Below are positions 17,719 to 26,842 of a DNA stretch of 44,496 nt, one piece after another. The notes under the pieces are model-generated. The model ran no database searches, was not told the DNA's origin, and saw only the letters and a program-made list of their open reading frames with translations. The number at the start of each line of letters is the position of its first letter. Positions within the stretch are counted from its first letter, which is position 1. Both the position numbers and the translations under genes were made by a program. Source of the DNA: a virus; IMG/VR virus record IMGVR_UViG_3300047457_000458, positions 1 to 44,496 of that record, one strand, 5' to 3'.

Positions 17719-19122
17719 ATGGTCGTTAAATATGTCACAACCGACGCTGGCCGCTGGGGAACTGGCGTTGGACGTCCGTTAACTGCGGCAGAGTTTGACG
17801 AGAATATCTATACCGTCAAAGGAATTGCCGAGACAGCCGCCGCGCAGACGCCAGTTTCGATTGATGACTTTGCGGTTGATGGCACCAATTTTTGGGTCAA
17901 CCTGACGGATGGATCAACCGCTGGCCCGTATGCCTTGCCGGTTAATGCGCTGAATGCCCGTGGTGAATGGCTGGCCGATACAGCCTACGCAGTCAACGAC
18001 ACCATCTATATCAGCGGAACAGCATCTGCATATGTCGTTAAATACGCGCATACAAGTGCTGCTGTATTCAATGAAAACGCCACAAATGGAGATGGGCAGT
18101 ATCTCTACGGGAAAATCGTTGTTGCTCCGAATAGCGCTCTTCCGAGCGGTGGCGCAACCGGGATGATCTTAGCCAAGTCGTCGTCTAATGATTACGAGAT
18201 GGTCTGGACTTATCCAACCGTCCTGCTCCCGACTGGCGGAGCTACGGGTCAGACGCTCATCAAATACGGTGCTGGGCGCAATGATGCGGCTTGGGCAAGC
18301 ATTCCAAATAACCTACCGTCAGGTGGCGCAACTGGATATCTGCTAAGCAAAACAAGCAGCTCGGATTACGCAACTGCATGGATTGCGCCACCGTCTACCC
18401 TTCCTACAGGTGGCGCGACTGGTTATGTTCTTTCAAAGATTTCTGGGACTGATTACGACGTCGCATGGATATCTGCGGCGCTTTCAACTGGGCCGACCGG
18501 AGCGGCTGGAGTTAGTTATACCGGCCCGACCGGAGCGGCTGGAGTTGGTTATACCGGACCAACAGGACCAGCAGGTGGCCCAACCGGACCAACTGGGCCT
18601 GGCGGAACAGCCACTTCTGGTAAGGTGCTAATTGGCACATTCACCGGAGCTGCGTCATCAAGTATTGATCTTACTGGATGGTATTCGTCCACATATGACG
18701 AATACGAGATTGAAATATTAGATATTACAACAAGCTCAAACGCAGACTCGTTGAATATTTACGTTTCGACCGACGGTGGTTCAACATACGACACAGGAAG
18801 CAATTACAATTTTGCTTATAACAACGCTGGTGCTGGGGGTAGTTCTGGAACCGGGTCAACCACAGGAGGATTTGGAGTTGGAGGGGTATCCAGCAGCGCG
18901 AATTATAGTCTTTTTGGTAATATAAAATTAGCTGACCCAGCTAGTAGCATATACAAATCATTTTTAGCTTGGTTCAATTATAGGCACACTACAGCAAATA
19001 GCGCATTCTTGTCATCAATAGCGTGCATATGGCTAAATACATCTGCTTATAACGCAATCAGAATAAAATTTGCGACTGGAAATATTTCAGGAAAAGTTCG
19101 CATCTACGGAATTTCAAAATAA
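17719..19122 (+). CDS. Collagen-like tail fibre protein with GGATG repeats
   Basis: A 467-aa fibre. Residues 1-125 are an attachment domain with the element WLADTAYAVNDTIYISG, similar to chitin-binding-like modules. Residues about 140-255 are four repeats of about 29 residues with the pattern LPxGGATGxxLxK then DYxxxW. After them comes a Gly-x-Thr collagen-like stretch ([18 protein letters not shown] and so on, about 257-295) and a Gly/Ser-rich C-terminal domain (about 300-467) likely to trimerise or bind the host. The DNA of the C-terminal domain is more AT-rich. AGGCGGAAATC precedes the ATG. Confidence 0.72.
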   Translation: MVVKYVTTDAGRWGTGVGRPLTAAEFDENIYTVKGIAETAAAQTPVSIDDFAVDGTNFWVNLTDGSTAGPYALPVNALNARGEWLADTAYAVNDTIYISGTASAYVVKYAHTSAAVFNENATNGDGQYLYGKIVVAPNSALPSGGATGMILAKSSSNDYEMVWTYPTVLLPTGGATGQTLIKYGAGRNDAAWASIPNNLPSGGATGYLLSKTSSSDYATAWIAPPSTLPTGGATGYVLSKISGTDYDVAWISAALSTGPTGAAGVSYTGPTGAAGVGYTGPTGPAGGPTGPTGPGGTATSGKVLIGTFTGAASSSIDLTGWYSSTYDEYEIEILDITTSSNADSLNIYVSTDGGSTYDTGSNYNFAYNNAGAGGSSGTGSTTGGFGVGGVSSSANYSLFGNIKLADPASSIYKSFLAWFNYRHTTANSAFLSSIACIWLNTSAYNAIRIKFATGNISGKVRIYGISK

Positions 19123-19181
19123 GCAGAATTCATAACGAAATCTCTGACGGGGCGCTGGGGGGCGCAACCCAATGAGGACTC

Positions 19182-21173
19182 ATGTCTAAAATCTGCCTAA
19201 ACATGATCGTGAAAAACGAGGCTGCGATCATTTGGCGCTGCCTTGAGTCTGTGGCTGACATCGTTGATTGCTACGTCATAGGCGACACCGGCTCAACGGA
19301 CGATACCCAAAAAATCATAAAGGAATTCTTTGACGCAAGAGGGATTTATGGCATAATCACAGAGTTCCCATTTCACGATTTCGCCCAGGCTCGCAACGCG
19401 GCTTTAGAAGCTGCCGAAGCGTCAGATTTGGACTTTGACTATATCCTGTTCGCTGATGCGGATATGGAGCTGATTGTTACTGACGCCAGCTTTAAGGATA
19501 GGCTTGATTTCAACGGCTACATGGTCGAGCAGGCGGCGGCAAACGGCCTGACGTATTCCAATATTCGCGTCATCAAGCGTGGCATTGGCGCTCAATATGT
19601 CGGCGTTACGCATGAATATTGCGACGTCCATTGCCAGCCGGTGCTGCTGAGCGAAATCCGCTATTTCGACCATGCCTGCGGTTCAAACCGGATTGAAAAG
19701 ACAGAGCGCGACATTCGGCTGTTGAGGGCCGGTCTGGAATCGGATCCTGACAATCACCGATACAAGTTCTATCTGGCCCAGACGCTTTACGAAAAGGGCG
19801 ACTATGAAGAAGCCCGCAAGCTATACGCTGAGCGCGCTGCGGCTGGAGGGTTCGAGGAAGAAGCCTGGTTTTCAGTGATGGCCAATGCCCTCGCTGAGCA
19901 GAAGCTAGGTAATGAAGAAGCATTTATCGCCAAGATACTTGCGGCATACCAGCGTCGACCGACGCGCTCCGAGCCGTTATATCATTTGGCTGTTCACTAC
20001 CTTAAAAAGGGACATCACGACCTTGCTTGCCTAATCTGCGAAGAAGGGATGCGGATTAAGCAGCCGAAAGATATCCTGTTCGTAGAGAAGTCCATCTACG
20101 ACCGTGGGTTTTTGGAAATCTTCTCAATCTGCGGCTACTACTCGCGCGGCAGACGGGCGCGGGCGTTTGAGGCGACTAACTGGTTGACGCTGGCCCCGCG
20201 CAGCAGCCGGGACGCTGCGGATATTGCGCGGGCAAACATGCCGCATTATCTGGTGCCGCTGTCTGTTTATCTGGATAGCTGGAAGGCTCAGAAGATTGAG
20301 CTTGCGGTAGATGATGGTTGGTTCCCGCTCAACCCGTCGATTGCCAATATCAACGGCTGGCTGGACGTCGTTGCCAGGACGGTGAATTACGAAGTCCAGT
20401 TTGGTGAGCAAGGCGTCTGCTATGTCACGCAGGACGGCGCACCGATTATCACGCGAAATATGTATCTGCGCCTGAATGACGATTTGACCGTCATCGACCA
20501 GAAGGAACTGCTACCGCCAGAGGATATGCCGGAACCGCGATATAAGGATATTCTTGGCTTTGAAGACCTTCGGCTCGTATCAGTAGATGGTCAGGCATTC
20601 GTCAATGGCACTTGTTGCGAGCTGGAAGAAAACGGCCATCGCAACATGGTTAGGGCAAAGATTGACGGCGACCGGCTGTCGGAACTGACGCTGATAATCC
20701 CTGACGACGTCCCGCGCCAGGTTGAGAAGAACTGGGGTCCGTTCGTCAAGGATGGAAAGCTCCAATATCTCTACAGCTACGGCCCGACGCGCGTTGTAGA
20801 TATGACGGGCGCAACGGTTTCAGTAAATCAGCCGGAAATCCGCGCTGAAGGATTTAGGGGAGGCTCGCAGCTTATTCCGTTTGAGGATGGCCTGCTGTGC
20901 TGCATTCATGAAGTTTCGTGGAATTCAGCCCGTCAGAAGCGGACGTATTACCACCGGATGGTTTTGTTCAACGCGGACATGGTGCTGAGCAAGGTGTCGC
21001 CGCCGTTTGTGTTCAACCATGTGCGATATGAATTCTGTGCTGGGTTAGCCTGGCACAAGGACGGAAAACGACTCGTCTTCTCATACGGCGTTGATGACAA
21101 GGAAGCATGGCTGGGAACAGTCAATGCGGCTGAAGTCATGTCGTTTATGCAAGACGTCGCCTCATTCAAGTGA
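19182..21173 (+). CDS. GT2 glycosyltransferase fused to TPR and GH130-like beta-propeller
   Basis: A 663-aa three-part enzyme. Residues 1-180 are a family 2 glycosyltransferase: LNMIVKNE start, DTGSTDD at 35-41, HDFAQARNAAL at 65-75 and the metal-binding DAD at 92-94. Residues about 190-300 are TPR-like helices (NHRYKFYLAQTLYEKGDYEE). Residues about 340-663 have the five-bladed propeller pattern of GH130-like proteins: GFEDLRLV, EKNWGPFV, RGGSQLIPFEDG, and SYGVDDKEAWLGTV. It probably transfers sugars from a nucleotide donor in the cytoplasm. It lies between two collagen-like fibre genes, which points to virion fibres as acceptors, but lysogenic conversion of host surface glycans is an alternative. 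Confidence 0.82.
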   Translation: MSKICLNMIVKNEAAIIWRCLESVADIVDCYVIGDTGSTDDTQKIIKEFFDARGIYGIITEFPFHDFAQARNAALEAAEASDLDFDYILFADADMELIVTDASFKDRLDFNGYMVEQAAANGLTYSNIRVIKRGIGAQYVGVTHEYCDVHCQPVLLSEIRYFDHACGSNRIEKTERDIRLLRAGLESDPDNHRYKFYLAQTLYEKGDYEEARKLYAERAAAGGFEEEAWFSVMANALAEQKLGNEEAFIAKILAAYQRRPTRSEPLYHLAVHYLKKGHHDLACLICEEGMRIKQPKDILFVEKSIYDRGFLEIFSICGYYSRGRRARAFEATNWLTLAPRSSRDAADIARANMPHYLVPLSVYLDSWKAQKIELAVDDGWFPLNPSIANINGWLDVVARTVNYEVQFGEQGVCYVTQDGAPIITRNMYLRLNDDLTVIDQKELLPPEDMPEPRYKDILGFEDLRLVSVDGQAFVNGTCCELEENGHRNMVRAKIDGDRLSELTLIIPDDVPRQVEKNWGPFVKDGKLQYLYSYGPTRVVDMTGATVSVNQPEIRAEGFRGGSQLIPFEDGLLCCIHEVSWNSARQKRTYYHRMVLFNADMVLSKVSPPFVFNHVRYEFCAGLAWHKDGKRLVFSYGVDDKEAWLGTVNAAEVMSFMQDVASFK

Positions 21174-21542
21174 GTGTCTGAAATGGAAATTGCTCTTAAC
21201 TCGACGTCCAAGTGGGAATTCGCGTTGGAAATCACCGACGAGGAAGGCGCTGTCGATATGACAGGTAAAACTTGTCATTTCGTCATGTCCACGATGGACG
21301 GAGTCGAGATTGGGCGAGCTTCCACGACAGGTGCAACGGGAACAATTGCGATCACGAGCAACAGGCTAGACGTCACGATCCCGTCTACGGCTCATGCAGC
21401 GCTTGTCGTTCCCAGGGCATTTCTGGATGCGTATGGCGATCTAGGCGTCGAGACTGGCGGTGAAGTCGAATGGCTTGGCCGTCAGACATTCCACATTCTC
21501 GCTGGCCCGTCGTGGTCCGCAACTGGCGCGACGGGAGCCTGA
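21174..21542 (+). CDS. Small tail-fibre-associated protein (putative baseplate or fibre adaptor)
   Basis: A 122-aa protein, or 119 aa from the ATG at 21183. It has the look of the BppU-like N-terminal domain of fibre adaptors: KWEFALEITDEEGAVDMTGK, followed by alternating strands, and ends with a collagen-like word (GATGA). GTG 21174 directly follows the glycosyltransferase stop and ATG 21183 is in frame, so the exact start is uncertain. It precedes the largest fibre gene and could anchor it. Confidence 0.5.
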   Translation: MSEMEIALNSTSKWEFALEITDEEGAVDMTGKTCHFVMSTMDGVEIGRASTTGATGTIAITSNRLDVTIPSTAHAALVVPRAFLDAYGDLGVETGGEVEWLGRQTFHILAGPSWSATGATGA

Positions 21543-21545
21543 TAG

Positions 21546-24500
21546 ATGGAATTCCGCATCCCTTCCCGCAAAGCCTTCATCTCAACGGCTGAAGTCAACC
21601 TTACTGGCTCCGTTGCGACAATCGGCGTGCGCGGCTTTACCGGCAGCACCGGGCCACGCGGAGAGCGCGGAGAGACGGGGCCGCAGGGAGAGTCGATTGT
21701 TGGGCCTACGGGCAGCACGGGCGCGCCGTCCAATGTAACCGGACCAACTGGCGCAAGCGTTACCGGGCCAACTGGCAGCCAAGGTTTGTCAATTACCGGG
21801 CCGACCGGCGAGTCTGGCGTAAGCTATACCGGACCCACGGGAAGCCAGGGAATTCGCGGCGATACCGGGCCAACTGGTAGTCAAGGCGAAGCTTCTACAG
21901 TAACCGGGCCTACTGGCGCACAAGGCTTGTCGATTACTGGGCCTACGGGCAGCGCTGGCCGGGATGGAATAGACGGGACGTCATATACCGGGCCGACTGG
22001 CAGTCAGGGAATTCGTGGAGATACTGGGCCTACAGGAGCGTCAATTACTGGCCCCACCGGAAGCGCTGGCGAAGCCTCAGTTGTAACCGGGCCTACGGGA
22101 GCGCAAGGCTTATCAATTACCGGCCCGACCGGAAGCGCTGGAGTTGACGGTGTATCCTATACTGGGCCTACTGGCGCAGACGGATTGAGCTTTACAGGGC
22201 CGACGGGCGCGCAAGGTATTCAAGGAATTCAGGGCGATACGGGGCCAGCATCTACTGTTGCCGGGCCAACTGGCAGCCAAGGTGAAGCTTCTACCGTAAC
22301 CGGCCCGACCGGGCCACAAGGCTTGAGCGTTACTGGATATACAGGGCCTACCGGGAGCGCTGGCGTTGATGGCGTTTCATATACCGGACCCACGGGCGCA
22401 GACGGCTTGAGCGTTACCGGCCCTACAGGCAGTCCTGGTGCTAACTCAGTCGTAACCGGGCCTACGGGCGCAAGCGTTACCGGAGCTACCGGGCCTACGG
22501 GCGGAACGATCATCACTTCTGTTAACGGCTACACGGGCGCGGTCACTCTCGGCGTAAACGACATTAGCGGCGCGCAGGCTTATCACGGGTTTGTCTTTCC
22601 GTATGAAGCGACTGTTGCTTATGACAAGACCGCCCGCAAGTTCACGATTACGCCAACCGGCACGGCGTTTGACGTATGGGTTTTGGGCGTCAAATACACC
22701 AAGACCGGCGCGCAGACTTCAACGGCTCACCCCAACTCGTCTGGCTCGCATTTTCTCTATTATGACGGAAGTGGAAATCTTGAATGGTCAACTGACCCGT
22801 GGGACTTCAAGAATGTTTCGCCGGTTGCCTATGTCTTCTACTCAACAACGGCTGCTGACGGCATACCGTTATTTGAGCTTCATACATACAAGCGCAATCC
22901 TGAGTGGCACGAAAGCCAGCACTTTGCCATTGGCACATTTGTCCGCTCTGGAATTGAGGTTTCAGAATATGTGCTGAATTCTTCTACGGCTAATACCGAC
23001 CTGACATATCAAATATCAGGCGGAATCGTTGTCGATGAGGACATAGAATATACAGCGGCGACTTTGTCCGATGGCGGGCCATATACAATTGTCTATCGGA
23101 CTGGAGCGTCTGAATTTACATGGACGACTGCGGCGACGATCCCGCATCTTTCAGGCGCAACATATATTCAATACAACCAGCTTTCCGGTGGCTCATACGC
23201 TCTAACGCAGCTATCGTCAGGTCAGTTCGTCAATTATTACCTCTTTGCCACAACGTCCACTGAGGCAGCAAAGCGCTTTTTTGTCGTTCCTGGTCAGGCT
23301 GTCCACGCTAACCTATCTTCCGCACAGTCGGAAAGCGTTTCGTCTCTTTCGCTCGGCGCTTTTGCCCTTCCTGAGAGTGTTTGCGTTTGGAAGTTCACAT
23401 ATTCTGCAAACGACAGCTACAACGCCGTAACGGGGCGCGTGCGTATTGTTGAAGTTAACCGCATCACAAACACGCGCGGCTCTCTCAATGTATCAATATC
23501 CACGACGACGCATAACCTTCTGACAGGACGTGACGCGACGGATGCACACCCGGCGTCGTCTATTGCGTTTACGGCTACGGGCGCAATTTCCGCAACAAAT
23601 GTGCAGGACGCGCTTGCAGAGATTGACAGCGAAAAGCAGCCAATCGACGCCGATCTGACCGCGATTGCTGGTCTAGCCGGAACGTCTGGCCTTCTCAAAA
23701 AGACGGCGGCTGATACCTGGACGCTTGATACAACGTCTTATGTCGCGTCCGGTGGGGCTCTTGGCACGCCATCATCCGGCACGCTAACAAGTTGCACAGG
23801 ACTACCGCTTACAACTGGCGTCACAGGAACGCTCGGTATAGGGAACGGTGGCACAAGTCAAACTACTGCCAGCGCAGCATTTAATGCTCTTTCACCTGTT
23901 ACGACTCTTGGAGACATCATATACGGGAGCGCAGCTAACACAGCGACACGACTTCCTGGAAATACAACAACAACACGAAACTTTCTAAGGCAAACTGGAA
24001 CTGGAAGTGTCTCTGCGGCTCCAGCTTGGGACACTGTTACAAAATCAGACGTCGGTTTGAGCAACGTCGAAAACACTGCACTCTCGACATGGGCTGGCTC
24101 AACTAACATTACGACGCTTGGGACTGTTTCAAGTGGCACATGGTCAGCCACAACCATCGCGGTAAATAAAGGCGGCAGCGGCACCAGCACGCAGTTCACC
24201 GCTGGCTCGGTTTTGTTCGCGGGCGCAAGCGGCGTTTATTCGCAGGACAACGCAAATTTCTTTTGGGACAGCGCCAATTCTCGGTTGGGTATCGGGATTA
24301 CGCCGACAGCCAATCTCGACGTTGCAGGCACCGTGCGCTTTACTGGAGGTAATGTTTTTGGCGCTGCTGGAAATGCTGGCAGTCTCAATCTCTATGGCGG
24401 AGAAAATTATAACGTCGGCGCTGGCCTTGTTCTCTATGGTCAGAGCCACGCCACTCAGCCGAATGTTATCAGGTTCACCAACGGCGCGTTTCAAGAGCGG

Positions 24501-25337
24501 ATGCGTATCAGCGCCGCTGGAAATATCGGGATCAACTCTTCCGGCGCAGCCAACGTCCAAGTTCTTGTCAGTGGCACTCCTGTTTCTGGCAGCGCGACAT
24601 CATATATGTTTTTCGTAAGCCCAACTATCCCATCTGCATCTACATCCACGGGTGTTGGGTATTCTACAAGTTTGTCTACCGCCGCAGCAGCCTTCACATG
24701 CGCGTCTCTTATCCATTTTGACGCGAACCAAGGGACAATCGGCGCAACATCAGCCGTAACTAATCAATACGGGTTTAAGGCGGCGGCGTCACTGACTGGC
24801 GCGACAAATAATTACGGGTTTCATAGCGGGATTGCAAACGCGACAGGCCGCTATAACTTCTATGCTTCTGGCACGGCGCCGAATTATTTCGCGGGCGACG
24901 TTGGCATTGGCACAACGGCAAGAGTGAGGCTTGAGGTCGCCGGAGCTAATTTGCCGGTTGCGTTTACAAATACAAGTGGCGCTACCGACGCAAAAACATG
25001 GGATATGGTTTTTAGCGGAACCACCTTTTCGCTTCGTGCAGTCAACGACGCATACTCAGGCGCAAATAGCGCCTATGCAGTCGGTCGATCCGGCTACACG
25101 ATTTCAAACCATATCTGGTATGTCGTGTCGAGCGCAGAAGCAATGCGCCTTGATAGCTCGGGAAACCTCGGCGTCGGGGCCGCTTCCTTTGGAACGTCCG
25201 CAGCCAAGGTAATCGCAATCGGCAACGGCACCGCGCCCACGACTTCCCCTGCTGGCATGGGCCAACTCTACGTTGAGAACGGCGCGCTGAAATACCGGGG
25301 CTCATCCGGCACCGTCACGACCATCGCCAACGCCTAA
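21546..25337 (+). CDS. Large collagen-like tail fibre
   Basis: A 1263-aa fibre. Residues 1-30 are a short anchor. Residues about 30-320 are a long collagen-like region of Gly-x-Thr and Gly-Pro-Thr-Gly units (for example [20 protein letters not shown]). Residues 320-650 form a globular domain. Residues about 650-900 have phage-fibre repeats such as [20 protein letters not shown] and NKGGSGTS, and the C-terminus has [18 protein letters not shown] and [11 protein letters not shown] repeats common at fibre ends. No intramolecular chaperone protease domain was seen. It would be the main receptor-binding fibre, and the threonines of its Gly-x-Thr triplets are possible glycosylation sites. Confidence 0.78.
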   Translation: MEFRIPSRKAFISTAEVNLTGSVATIGVRGFTGSTGPRGERGETGPQGESIVGPTGSTGAPSNVTGPTGASVTGPTGSQGLSITGPTGESGVSYTGPTGSQGIRGDTGPTGSQGEASTVTGPTGAQGLSITGPTGSAGRDGIDGTSYTGPTGSQGIRGDTGPTGASITGPTGSAGEASVVTGPTGAQGLSITGPTGSAGVDGVSYTGPTGADGLSFTGPTGAQGIQGIQGDTGPASTVAGPTGSQGEASTVTGPTGPQGLSVTGYTGPTGSAGVDGVSYTGPTGADGLSVTGPTGSPGANSVVTGPTGASVTGATGPTGGTIITSVNGYTGAVTLGVNDISGAQAYHGFVFPYEATVAYDKTARKFTITPTGTAFDVWVLGVKYTKTGAQTSTAHPNSSGSHFLYYDGSGNLEWSTDPWDFKNVSPVAYVFYSTTAADGIPLFELHTYKRNPEWHESQHFAIGTFVRSGIEVSEYVLNSSTANTDLTYQISGGIVVDEDIEYTAATLSDGGPYTIVYRTGASEFTWTTAATIPHLSGATYIQYNQLSGGSYALTQLSSGQFVNYYLFATTSTEAAKRFFVVPGQAVHANLSSAQSESVSSLSLGAFALPESVCVWKFTYSANDSYNAVTGRVRIVEVNRITNTRGSLNVSISTTTHNLLTGRDATDAHPASSIAFTATGAISATNVQDALAEIDSEKQPIDADLTAIAGLAGTSGLLKKTAADTWTLDTTSYVASGGALGTPSSGTLTSCTGLPLTTGVTGTLGIGNGGTSQTTASAAFNALSPVTTLGDIIYGSAANTATRLPGNTTTTRNFLRQTGTGSVSAAPAWDTVTKSDVGLSNVENTALSTWAGSTNITTLGTVSSGTWSATTIAVNKGGSGTSTQFTAGSVLFAGASGVYSQDNANFFWDSANSRLGIGITPTANLDVAGTVRFTGGNVFGAAGNAGSLNLYGGENYNVGAGLVLYGQSHATQPNVIRFTNGAFQERMRISAAGNIGINSSGAANVQVLVSGTPVSGSATSYMFFVSPTIPSASTSTGVGYSTSLSTAAAAFTCASLIHFDANQGTIGATSAVTNQYGFKAAASLTGATNNYGFHSGIANATGRYNFYASGTAPNYFAGDVGIGTTARVRLEVAGANLPVAFTNTSGATDAKTWDMVFSGTTFSLRAVNDAYSGANSAYAVGRSGYTISNHIWYVVSSAEAMRLDSSGNLGVGAASFGTSAAKVIAIGNGTAPTTSPAGMGQLYVENGALKYRGSSGTVTTIANA

Positions 25338-25349
25338 AGGAACAACTCA

Positions 25350-25676
25350 ATGGCTACCACCTACTGTTGGGTCATCGCGCAGCTTGAATGCTATCCGCAG
25401 CATGAAGGGCAAACAGACGTCGTTATGACGATTCATTGGCGACGTCAGGCGACGGACGGCCTGCACATAGCTGACGTTTACGGCACGCAGGGCGTCACGC
25501 TCGATCCAGCCGCGCCGTTCACGCCGTTTGCTGATATTACAAAAAATCAGGTCGAGAGCTGGCTTGAAGATGCGATGGGCGTTGAGCGTGTCGCTGAGCT
25601 TGACGCAAATCTCGATAAGCAGATTGACGCGCTGATTAACCCGCCCGTCATTTGTCCATCTTTACCGTGGAGCTGA
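25350..25676 (+). CDS. Conserved phage protein of unknown function (DUF7936-like)
   Basis: A 108-aa protein directly after the large fibre. It has the pattern of a small conserved phage family I associate with DUF7936: TTYCWVIAQLECYPQHEGQ, VMTIHWRR, the central aromatic and acidic residues, and a C-terminal helical tail VERVAELDANLDKQIDALI. AGGAACAACTCA precedes the ATG. Possibly a fibre chaperone or connector by position; no direct evidence. Confidence 0.55.
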   Translation: MATTYCWVIAQLECYPQHEGQTDVVMTIHWRRQATDGLHIADVYGTQGVTLDPAAPFTPFADITKNQVESWLEDAMGVERVAELDANLDKQIDALINPPVICPSLPWS

Positions 25677-25677
25677 T

Positions 25678-25851
25678 ATGAATACCGTAACCGTTGAATT
25701 TACGCAGGATGAATTGAACACGCTGAGCGCCTTGCTTGACATCGCTGTCAAGGCTGGCGGTATCCAAGCTGCTCGCCCTGCGCTGGCTATTATCGGAAAG
25801 ATTGAGCAGGCGATAGCTGAAAAAAGCGCAGAACAGGTTACGGCTTCCTGA
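25678..25851 (+). CDS. Small conserved protein, 57 aa
   Basis: ATG at 25678 begins one base after the upstream stop, and the TGA at 25849-25851 overlaps the next ATG. The peptide is helical (TVEFTQDELNTLSALLDI, then AGGIQAARPALAIIGKI), with no signal peptide or membrane segment. Tight packing in the operon and ordinary codon use support it as a real gene. Function unknown. Confidence 0.6.
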   Translation: MNTVTVEFTQDELNTLSALLDIAVKAGGIQAARPALAIIGKIEQAIAEKSAEQVTAS

Positions 25852-26429
25852 TGCGCCCTGCTACAGAATGGCAGGATTGCCGTAACCGCTCGCAGGCCAA
25901 TCAGGATATCTTTGTCCTTACCTGTCTCAAATGGAAACGCGGTGGGACATTCGTTGAGATTGGCGCTGCCGATCCTATCCTCTCTAGCAATACAGCTTTG
26001 CTGGTTGATGAGTTTGGATGGACTGGCACAGCCATAGAACTCAACAAAGACTACGGGCCAAAATGGGCGCAGCGGCGTCCTAACGACCTGTTCCTGGGCT
26101 TCAATGCGCTTGAGTTGAACTGGAATGGGTTTCTGACGTCTAGGAAGCGTTTTGACTATTTAAGCCTGGATATAGACCCGCCGGAAGCCACGCTGGCTGT
26201 TTTGGAATCTTTGCCGCTGCATCAGGTGCGTTTCTCCGTCATCACATACGAGCATGACGTCTGGCGCGGCGATGATTGGCCACGAAAGCGCAGCCGGGAA
26301 ATCCTGCTGTCGTATGGATATAAGCTGGCTGTGCCTGACGTGAAGGCGCATGTGTTTTGGCCCTACATGGGAACTGAACCGCAGCCATTCGAGGACTTTT
26401 ACATAGACCCGCAAACCGTCTCTTTTTGA
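25851..26429 (+). CDS. FkbM-family methyltransferase (putative)
   Basis: A 192-aa Rossmann-like protein. FVEIGAADPILSSNT (residues 33-47) is the SAM-binding loop, FGWTGTAIELN places the acidic ribose-binding residue, and FDYLSLDIDPPEATL is the post-strand-4 motif of FkbM-type enzymes. These usually O-methylate sugars. It sits just after the fibre genes and follows a glycosyltransferase by a few genes, so it may methylate the same glycan. It is coupled to the upstream gene by ATGA. Substrate is inferred, not seen. Confidence 0.72.
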   Translation: MRPATEWQDCRNRSQANQDIFVLTCLKWKRGGTFVEIGAADPILSSNTALLVDEFGWTGTAIELNKDYGPKWAQRRPNDLFLGFNALELNWNGFLTSRKRFDYLSLDIDPPEATLAVLESLPLHQVRFSVITYEHDVWRGDDWPRKRSREILLSYGYKLAVPDVKAHVFWPYMGTEPQPFEDFYIDPQTVSF

Positions 26430-26439
26430 GGGCGCTACA

Positions 26440-26649
26440 ATGCTCCGAAAATTCCTGATTGAAGCCCTATGGGTTTGCATCCTAGCCGTCCTTTTTGGGG
26501 CGGTTTTTTTATTGGCTGGATGCCAGAGCATTGAAGGCGACGGCTTCTCAAATTCCGGCGCATACGCAAATCAGACAATCTGCCGCTACGTCGACAGGCG
26601 CGGCAATGAGCGCTGGATCACGGTCCCTGCCGGGACGCGCTGCCGGTGA
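26440..26649 (+). CDS. Small lipoprotein of the lysis region
   Basis: A 69-aa protein with a hydrophobic signal (residues 4-25) and a lipobox LAGC at 25-28 (Cys28), giving a mature secreted part of 42 residues with two further cysteines and the strand ICRYVDRRGNERWITV. It should be a lipid-anchored periplasmic protein. It is not the usual o-spanin, which lies further on at 28069. An intrinsic-terminator-like hairpin overlaps the signal peptide codons, so it may be poorly expressed from late transcripts. Confidence 0.6.
   Translation: MLRKFLIEALWVCILAVLFGAVFLLAGCQSIEGDGFSNSGAYANQTICRYVDRRGNERWITVPAGTRCR
26484..26510 (+). terminator. Intrinsic terminator-like hairpin before the lysis genes
   Basis: AGCCGTCC (26484-26491), a 6-nt loop, then GGGCGGTT (26498-26505), pairing with G-U wobbles. 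The run of T at 26504-26510 completes a classical rho-independent terminator. It lies 55 nt after the FkbM stop and inside the coding sequence of the small lipoprotein, so it would separate fibre from lysis transcription. Confidence 0.6.
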
Positions 26650-26723
26650 TCCTGCTGCGGGCAGTTATCGTCCTGATGGCGATTTACCTGCACCGACACA
26701 AAAAAAGGAACCAGCGCCAATGA
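26646..26723 (+). CDS. Tiny membrane peptide, 25 aa
   Basis: GTG at 26646 overlaps the lipoprotein stop (GTGA) and the TGA at 26721-26723 overlaps the next ATG. The predicted peptide has a hydrophobic half (ILLRAVIVLMAIYL) and a very basic tail (HRHKKRNQRQ), a holin-like or toxin-like layout. Perfect coupling on both sides is the main evidence; it could be chance. Confidence 0.35.
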   Translation: MILLRAVIVLMAIYLHRHKKRNQRQ

Positions 26724-26842
26724 TCTTCATTTCTGACATGCTTGAACGAATGGCGCTGTTCTACATCGTCCATATCATTTATCCGGCCATTCGCATGGCT
26801 GAAATCTTCCTGGGCAGGAGCCTGCTAGATGACGACGAATAA
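26720..26842 (+). CDS. Small membrane protein, 40 aa (holin candidate)
   Basis: ATG at 26720 with AAAGGAA about 9 nt upstream. One hydrophobic stretch (MALFYIVHIIYPAIRMAEI) is followed by a charged tail ending LLDDDE. The stop overlaps the muramidase start. It is the best positioned candidate for a holin or accessory pore protein, but holins usually have one to three clearer membrane segments. Longer in-frame starts upstream produce low-complexity N-termini and are rejected. Confidence 0.45.
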   Translation: MIFISDMLERMALFYIVHIIYPAIRMAEIFLGRSLLDDDE

